A stretch of DNA of 9,978 nt from CAZWUZ01 sp964637655 [NCBI: uncultured bacterium] (GTDB lineage: Bacteria > DAOPZR01): positions 1 to 9,978 of the forward strand of contig CAZWUZ010000141.1 in the NCBI GenBank assembly GCA_964637655.1, given 5' to 3'. Under the pieces are notes generated by a model. The model made no database searches and had not been told where the DNA came from. It saw only the letters and a list, made by a program, of their open reading frames with translations. The position numbers and the translations under genes are program-made. This document shows, piece by piece, positions 6,975-9,978 of this stretch. How positions within the stretch are numbered: the first letter of the stretch is position 1; each line of letters starts with the position of its first letter.

Positions 6975-7028
6975 CGCACCGGCACACGCGCTCCCCTTCC
7001 GGAACCTGCTCCGCTGCGGCGGTATGGT
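6975..7028. other. Short convergent intergenic gap
   Basis: 54 bases separate the stop of the plus-strand fusion gene from the stop of the minus-strand cyclic-nucleotide-fold gene. There are small inverted repeats (a TTCCGGAA palindrome at about 6998-7006 and CCGC/GCGG near 7012-7020) but no stem followed by a T-run on either strand, so I see no intrinsic terminator here. Confidence 0.5.
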
Positions 7029-7502
7029 TCAGGTCAGGCGGCTGCTGAGCTGCTGGTTGCGTTTCTTGAGGCGGTAGGAAAGCACCTTGGTAATGGCGAG
7101 GATGATCTTGTAGCAGAGCCGCATGTTCTCCTTCTCCATCTCCTGGAAGGCACGGCGTGAAATGCGGTAGCAGACGCTGTCGACCAGCGCCTTGCAGGTG
7201 GCGGAGTGGAACTGCTCGACGAGGAACGCCATCTCGCCGAGGATGTTCCCCTTGCCGAGGCGGGCGATTTCGACCTGCCGCCCCGTCACCGGGTTGGTCT
7301 GGAAAATGCCGATCTGTCCGTCGGCGATGATGTAGAGGAAATCGCCCGAGGTACCCTCGGAGAAGATGATGGTCCCGGCGGTGAGGCGCACTTCCTCGGA
7401 GAGAATGGAAAAATCGCGAATCTCCTGCTGGGAGAGGTCCCCCATCAGTTCATCGAACGTCGGCAGCTTTTCCTGCAGGTCAGCGTCGATATTCCGCAGC
7501 AT
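7029..7502 (-). CDS. Stand-alone cyclic-nucleotide-binding-domain protein (Crp-like fold, no DNA-binding domain)
   Basis: A 157-aa protein with a cNMP-binding beta-roll: a start region LSEEVRLTAGTIIFSEG (about 34-50), GDFLYIIADGQIGIF (53-67), LGKGNILGEMAFL (82-94) and VCYRISRRAFQEM (110-122), followed by a basic helical tail ending in RLKKRNQQ. There is no helix-turn-helix domain, so this is not a complete Crp/Fnr regulator; it looks like a sensor or docking module. The GE pair of the phosphate-binding cassette is present (Gly89, Glu90), but the position of the arginine that normally grips the cyclic phosphate (RSA in Crp) reads HSA (His99), so cAMP/cGMP binding is doubtful. The ATG at 7502 lies 6 bases after the stop of the 59-aa membrane gene. 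The gene is the last of a four-gene operon whose other members are a soluble protein and two small membrane proteins, which suggests a membrane-associated regulatory complex; that is inference. Confidence 0.88.
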   Translation of the reverse strand: MLRNIDADLQEKLPTFDELMGDLSQQEIRDFSILSEEVRLTAGTIIFSEGTSGDFLYIIADGQIGIFQTNPVTGRQVEIARLGKGNILGEMAFLVEQFHSATCKALVDSVCYRISRRAFQEMEKENMRLCYKIILAITKVLSYRLKKRNQQLSSRLT

Positions 7503-7508
7503 ACCCCG

Positions 7509-7688
7509 TCATTCCACCGGGCGTTTTCCCGCCGCCCTGAATTCCTCCACTGCCTTGCGCCACGTTTCGCGCCAGTCAAACTCCTCCTGCTGCCTGGCCA
7601 GCCGCAGCAGCCACCAGATCGCCGCCACCACGCTCAGCAGCAGCAGCGTGGCCGCCATCAGCACCGCGCCCAGCAGCAGTCCGCTCAA
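7509..7688 (-). CDS. Small single-pass membrane protein, 59 aa
   Basis: A short open frame fills the gap between the 113-aa membrane gene and the cyclic-nucleotide-fold gene. It starts with a TTG at 7688 that overlaps the previous stop (the bases TTGA contain both), reads 59 codons and stops with TGA at 7511-7509. Residues about 3-29 form one strongly hydrophobic helix (including LLLGAVLMAATLLLLSVVAA), ending in WWLLRLAR, which by the positive-inside rule puts the C-terminus in the cytoplasm. The remaining 30 residues are charged and predicted helical (QQEEFDWRETWRKAVEEF). An internal ATG at codon 11 is an alternative start but would cut off part of the helix. I recognise no family. The exact fit between neighbours with overlapping start and stop is the main reason to call it real. 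Confidence 0.65.
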   Translation of the reverse strand: MSGLLLGAVLMAATLLLLSVVAAIWWLLRLARQQEEFDWRETWRKAVEEFRAAGKRPVE

Positions 7689-8026
7689 TCGCGGAACATC
7701 ATCGCCCAGAAAACGGCGAAAATCACGGCAAAAACAATCAGGCCGACCAGCACCCAGTGCCCGATATTCATCGCCACGTAATCAACCCCGGTAAAACTGC
7801 CGAACATCGTATCAATGGTTGCCGTCAGGAAATTGGCCGTGCCCGACCAGCCGTTGACAATCACGTAGCGGATGCCGTCGCCGAAGGCATAGAACCGCCC
7901 CATGGCCCCGTCCACCCCGTCGCGGAACAACCACCAGATGAACGCCAGCACGAGCAGGCAGCCGATACCGAACACCACCCAGGCAATGCGTACCGCGGTC
8001 TCGCGCTTGAATTTCAGGAACGCCAT
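7685..8026 (-). CDS. Two-helix membrane protein of unknown function, 113 aa
   Basis: No family recognised. The N-terminus is short and basic (MAFLKFKRET), followed by a membrane helix at about 13-34 ending in IWWLF, a polar and aromatic middle section of roughly 50 residues with repeated Gly/Phe/Tyr, and a second membrane helix at about 90-111 ending in FWAMMFRD. By charge distribution both termini are probably cytoplasmic with the middle outside. The ATG at 8026 is preceded by GGAAG (8038-8034) with a 7-base spacer, and lies 1 base after the stop of the 139-aa gene. The stop overlaps the start of the 59-aa gene by 4 bases. The linked order points to a small membrane complex, perhaps sensed or tethered by the downstream cyclic-nucleotide-fold protein. 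Confidence 0.82.
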   Translation of the reverse strand: MAFLKFKRETAVRIAWVVFGIGCLLVLAFIWWLFRDGVDGAMGRFYAFGDGIRYVIVNGWSGTANFLTATIDTMFGSFTGVDYVAMNIGHWVLVGLIVFAVIFAVFWAMMFRD

Positions 8027-8027
8027 G

Positions 8028-8447
8028 TCATTTCTTCCGGTAGGTGATGGTCAGGACCATATCGGGCCGGCTCGGCTTGTGAAAATGCCGGAACGAGCGC
8101 CGGATATTCGGCTCGTGTGAGTAATAGAGCGTCAGCTGCACCCGGTTGTCATCAAGTTCATCGACCTCGATCTCCTCCGAGGGAAACTTCAGTTGCGGCT
8201 GCGTCTCCTTCGCCTCCGTCCGGTTGGTCAGGCAGACCCCCGGCACAAATCCGGAGCCGATATTGATCGTGATCTCGCGCACGTCCTCGACAAAATAGGT
8301 GCGTTTCATATTCTGGTACGAATTCGATGAAATCTCGATGTTTTTCTGGACCAGCTGGCGCAGGATCGCCAGATTCCGGTTGCGCAGTTCCGCCACCGCT
8401 GTCAGCGGCGCCTTCCCCTCAAGCTGATGCTCACGCATTTTCTTCAT
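8028..8447 (-). CDS. Soluble protein of unknown function, 139 aa; first gene of the small-membrane-protein operon
   Basis: No family recognised. The ATG at 8447 is chosen because a G-rich ribosome site (GGGGGG at 8460-8455, 7 bases upstream) and a promoter precede it; an in-frame extension to 8609 would run through the promoter and encode an implausible Cys-rich peptide. A second ATG three codons later is also possible. The N-terminal 45 residues look helical (AVAELRNRNLAILRQLVQKN), then comes an alternating beta-rich region with EITINIGSGF, charged EEIEVDELDDNRVQLTLYY, and a basic end (SFRHFHKPSRPDMVLTITYRKK). There is no signal peptide or membrane helix. The strand-rich C-terminal half could be a ligand or nucleic-acid binding domain, but I would not assign one. 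It is followed after 1 base by the two-helix membrane protein. Confidence 0.78.
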   Translation of the reverse strand: MKKMREHQLEGKAPLTAVAELRNRNLAILRQLVQKNIEISSNSYQNMKRTYFVEDVREITINIGSGFVPGVCLTNRTEAKETQPQLKFPSEEIEVDELDDNRVQLTLYYSHEPNIRRSFRHFHKPSRPDMVLTITYRKK

Positions 8448-8478
8448 TACCCTACCCCCCAATCCACACCACCCTATT

Positions 8479-8507
8479 ATATTAGCACAAGAACGGAAAA
8501 AATGCAA
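8479..8507 (-). promoter_or_regulatory. Sigma70-type promoter of the four-gene operon
   Basis: On the minus strand, TTGCAT (8507-8502), a 17-base spacer and TAATAT (8484-8479) form a promoter; an overlapping perfect TATAAT lies three bases further (8481-8476). The start would fall near 8472, giving a leader of about 25 bases that contains the G-rich ribosome site of the 139-aa gene. Confidence 0.7.
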
Positions 8508-8523
8508 TATTTTCAGATGCATT

Positions 8524-8547
8524 GCAACATACAGCTGAAACATACAG
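8524..8547. repeat. Tandem direct repeats upstream of the promoter
   Basis: GCAACATACAG (8524-8534) and GAAACATACAG (8537-8547) match in 10 of 11 bases and repeat with a 13-base period. They lie about 17 bases upstream of the -35 box of the four-gene operon, the position and head-to-tail form typical of sites for OmpR/PhoB-type response regulators, although the period is longer than the 10-11 bases usual for those. Confidence 0.55.
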
Positions 8548-8558
8548 TCACCACGGCA

Positions 8559-8570
8559 GCAGGTACCTGC
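8559..8570. promoter_or_regulatory. Perfect 12-base palindrome (possible operator)
   Basis: GCAGGTACCTGC is its own reverse complement. It lies in the control region upstream of the direct repeats as seen from the four-gene operon. A dimeric regulator could bind here, but a single 12-base palindrome can arise by chance. Confidence 0.35.
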
Positions 8571-8610
8571 ACCGCCAAAAATGCAGCAACCTTTGCATAA
8601 CAATCTCATG

Positions 8611-8622
8611 TATAGATCTATA
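8611..8622. promoter_or_regulatory. Perfect 12-base AT-rich palindrome (possible operator)
   Basis: TATAGATCTATA is a perfect palindrome in the middle of the control region, between the direct repeats and the terminator. It could be a regulator site or part of a second, weaker upstream promoter; neither box pair I tried with it had good spacing. Confidence 0.35.
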
Positions 8623-8678
8623 TGTAAATTGTAACGGGAACAGCACTATGTGTTTCGCTGTCGCTTTCACCGAAGCAC

Positions 8679-8710
8679 AAAAAACCCTGCCGCATAACTG
8701 ACGGCAGGGT
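8679..8710 (-). terminator. Intrinsic terminator of the PorV-like gene
   Basis: On the minus strand ACCCTGCCG (8710-8702), a 9-base loop and CGGCAGGGT (8692-8684) form a perfect 9-bp stem, followed directly by a run of T (complement of the A-run 8684-8679). It begins 8 bases after the stop codon of the PorV-like gene, so it ends that transcript and insulates the downstream four-gene operon. Confidence 0.92.
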
Positions 8711-8717
8711 CTTCGGT

Positions 8718-9833
8718 TCAGTAAACGGTCTGAATGGGTGGCGGTGGTGTATACATCGGGGCGGGCGCCCCGGCGTACTCGTAATACCCGCCCCGGCTGG
8801 CTCCGGGTGCTTCCGCTGCCGGTGGCGGTGCCACCGGACGTGACCGCGACGGCGGTGCCGGGGTTGCCGCCGGCTGCCGGCTGTTTGCCGGGGTCGGATG
8901 CAACTGCCCGAGCCCGATGTTGAGCGAAAGACGATGCACGTCACCCATATCGTCAACCGGCTGATAGGCATAGTCGACCGCAAAGGCGTCGATCTTGAAC
9001 CCGGCCCCGCAGGTTATGCCATTACCGGCATCGAACAGCGAATTGTAACCGAGCCGCAGGGCAAAGGCCTCGGTAACTGCATACTCGGCACCAAGCGCGC
9101 CGCCCCACCCGTCGTCAATCGACTTCTGCAGTTCAGCGCTCATCAGCACGGGGAAGTGCTCAACCCGGTAGGCCGCGCCACCGCGCCAGGTCAGCGGCAG
9201 CCGCTCGCGCCGGTTCTGGTAATGCAGTTTCGGCCCGAGGTTGGTCAGCGCCATACCAAACGTCACCTGGTCGTAACCCGCCGGCGTATACATCACGCCG
9301 GCATCGACCGCCCAGCCGCTGGCGCGCACGTTGTCCAGATTCTCGCGGATATACTTCAGCCCGAGCCCCCACGCCACTTCGTCGTTGTACTGGCGCCCGT
9401 ACGCCACTTTCAGCGCCAGGTCGCTCGCATCGAAACTCCCGCCCGCCACCGGCGCATTGCCAGCCCCGATGGTGTAGCGCTGGAAGCTGCCGAGGTCGAC
9501 ATAGCTGAGGTCGAAACCGAGCGTCCCGTCGTAGAACCGCGGGTAGACAAACCCGAGATACTCATGGTTCACGTCTTCGAGATACTCGTTGTGCATGAAC
9601 GTGAACTCGGCCTGCGGGGCCAGCGCCAGTCCGCCGGGATTGTAGTAGAGCGCGTTCACATCGGTAGCCAGCGCGGTGAACGCCCCCCCCATCGCCGTGG
9701 CGCGCGCCCCGGGTTCGAGTTTGAGGAAGGTCGCCCCCGCAGTTCCCGCGGATTCCGCCCACGCCGCTGTCACCAGCGCAGCGGCCAGCATCACCGCCAG
9801 CGTGATGGCTGGTAAACCGTCCCTGGTTTTCAT
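8718..9833 (-). CDS. PorV/PorQ-like outer-membrane beta-barrel protein with proline-rich tail
   Basis: A 371-aa exported protein. A signal peptide (basic MKTR, hydrophobic core to about 23, cleavage likely after AWA at 26) precedes the family hallmark near the mature N-terminus: FLKLEPGARATAMGGAF (36-52) and ALYYNPGGLAL (61-71). The rest to about 310 alternates short amphipathic strands with Gly/aromatic residues, as in FadL-type barrels, ending in HRLSLNIGLG (300-309). Residues 311-371 are an unusual tail rich in Pro, Ala and later Tyr (PPPPIQTVY at the end). In Bacteroidetes, PorV shuttles type IX secretion cargo at the outer membrane; relatives are widespread in other phyla with unknown roles. 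The ATG at 9833 is favoured over one at 9851 because AGGAGG lies 6 bases upstream of it. The gene follows a partial FlgD/T9SS-like gene by about 20 bases and ends in a strong terminator. Confidence 0.9.
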   Translation of the reverse strand: MKTRDGLPAITLAVMLAAALVTAAWAESAGTAGATFLKLEPGARATAMGGAFTALATDVNALYYNPGGLALAPQAEFTFMHNEYLEDVNHEYLGFVYPRFYDGTLGFDLSYVDLGSFQRYTIGAGNAPVAGGSFDASDLALKVAYGRQYNDEVAWGLGLKYIRENLDNVRASGWAVDAGVMYTPAGYDQVTFGMALTNLGPKLHYQNRRERLPLTWRGGAAYRVEHFPVLMSAELQKSIDDGWGGALGAEYAVTEAFALRLGYNSLFDAGNGITCGAGFKIDAFAVDYAYQPVDDMGDVHRLSLNIGLGQLHPTPANSRQPAATPAPPSRSRPVAPPPAAEAPGASRGGYYEYAGAPAPMYTPPPPIQTVY

Positions 9834-9839
9834 GCCTCG

Positions 9840-9845
9840 CCTCCT
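9840..9845 (-). promoter_or_regulatory. Shine-Dalgarno site deciding the PorV-like start
   Basis: AGGAGG on the minus strand, 6 bases before the ATG at 9833. It lies downstream of the alternative ATG at 9851, which lacks a comparable site, and so fixes the start six codons inside the open frame. Confidence 0.85.
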
Positions 9846-9852
9846 GCCCATG

Positions 9853-9978
9853 CTACCGGATAATGACCAGTTTGACGACCTTGCGGCCGCTGTTGCCGTT
9901 GAAGATCACAAAGTAGACGCCGCTGGCGACATCTTCGCCGTCGCGGTTTTTCGCATCCCACCCGGCCGCAGTGTTCGC
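9853..9978 (-). CDS. C-terminal end of a protein with FlgD/T9SS-like beta-sandwich motif (partial)
   Basis: The last 41 residues of a gene entering from the right edge, ending in TAG at 9855-9853. The pattern GWDAKNRDGEDVASGVYF, then a short Gly/Asn turn and KVVKLVIIR at the very end, is the classic finish of FlgD-like Ig domains and type IX secretion C-terminal domains: WDG-like, G-V-ASG-Y-F/Y, K-L-I at the end. Such ends occur on large secreted or surface proteins such as adhesins, proteases and cell-surface glycoside hydrolases. The rest of the protein lies outside the window, so its function cannot be told. It is read in the same direction as the PorV-like gene, which begins about 20 bases later, so the two probably share a transcript. 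Confidence 0.8.
   Translation of the reverse strand, partial: ANTAAGWDAKNRDGEDVASGVYFVIFNGNSGRKVVKLVIIR

Larger units (their letters stand above)
8448..8717. other. AT-rich intergenic control region
   Basis: This 270-base stretch is clearly richer in A and T than the rest of the window and holds no convincing gene. From left to right it contains a promoter for the 139-aa gene (8479-8507), a pair of direct repeats (8524-8547), two perfect 12-base palindromes (8559-8570 and 8611-8622) and the terminator of the PorV-like gene (8679-8710). The open frames that cross it are shadows or upstream extensions. Confidence 0.75.

Noticed and set aside
6975-7028. Possible bidirectional terminator between the convergent genes
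   Set aside because: Short inverted repeats are present, but no stable stem followed by a T-run is seen on either strand.
8448-8609. 54-codon upstream extension of the 139-aa gene
   Set aside because: It would be translated from sequence that contains the promoter boxes and direct repeats, and it encodes a Cys-rich peptide unlike the rest of the protein.
8898-9815. 305-aa plus-strand open frame
   Set aside because: Antisense to the PorV-like gene, which has a signal peptide, family motif, ribosome site and terminator.
1-9978. CRISPR arrays, insertion sequences, phage genes or att sites
   Set aside because: No regularly spaced repeats, transposase or integrase motifs, or terminal inverted repeats were found. 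The single tRNA gene is intact, and I see no second copy of its 3' end in the window to suggest integration.

Overview
This GC-rich window (coding regions look well above 60% G+C by eye) comes from a Gram-negative bacterium. The evidence for an outer membrane is a PorV/PorQ-like beta-barrel gene with a signal peptide, preceded by the 3' end of a gene whose product finishes in a FlgD/T9SS-like C-terminal beta-sandwich motif. That pair, together with tightly packed operons, fits uncultivated lineages of the Elusimicrobiota/Omnitrophota/Aureabacteria kind or related phyla. This placement is a guess from gene content; there is no rRNA or marker gene here to settle it.

Layout, left half. Positions 1-33 hold the last codons of an upstream gene. 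A tightly packed plus-strand operon follows: a radical SAM/SPASM-type protein, a DegT/DnrJ/EryC1/StrS sugar aminotransferase (stop and start overlap by 1 base), a dolichol-phosphate-mannose-synthase-like family 2 glycosyltransferase (3 bases later), and endonuclease IV (nfo, GTG start inside the end of the glycosyltransferase). The first three look like a piece of a glycan or modified-sugar pathway; nfo is a repair gene carried on the same transcript. A minus-strand tRNA-Leu(UAA) with encoded CCA converges on nfo.

Layout, centre. A compact divergent promoter region (3914-3978) fires the tRNA leftward and a two-gene operon rightward. That operon encodes an HpcH/HpaI-like aldolase, apparently from a nearly leaderless mRNA, and a 742-residue fusion of an ATP-grasp ligase, a four-cysteine segment and an FMN-dependent alpha-hydroxy-acid oxidase-like domain. 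The three activities together (C-C lyase or aldolase, ATP-dependent ligase, flavin oxidase) look like a small metabolic pathway whose product I cannot name. This is the best candidate for an undescribed system in the window.

Layout, right half, all minus strand. An AT-rich control region (8448-8717) with a sigma70-type promoter, direct repeats and two perfect palindromes drives a four-gene operon: an unrecognised 139-aa soluble protein, a 113-aa protein with two membrane helices, a 59-aa protein with one membrane helix, and a 157-aa stand-alone cyclic-nucleotide-binding-fold protein whose phosphate-binding arginine appears replaced by histidine. Upstream, the PorV-like gene ends in a strong intrinsic terminator, and the partial FlgD/T9SS-like gene runs off the right edge. 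Most other long open frames are antisense shadows produced by the codon bias of the real genes.
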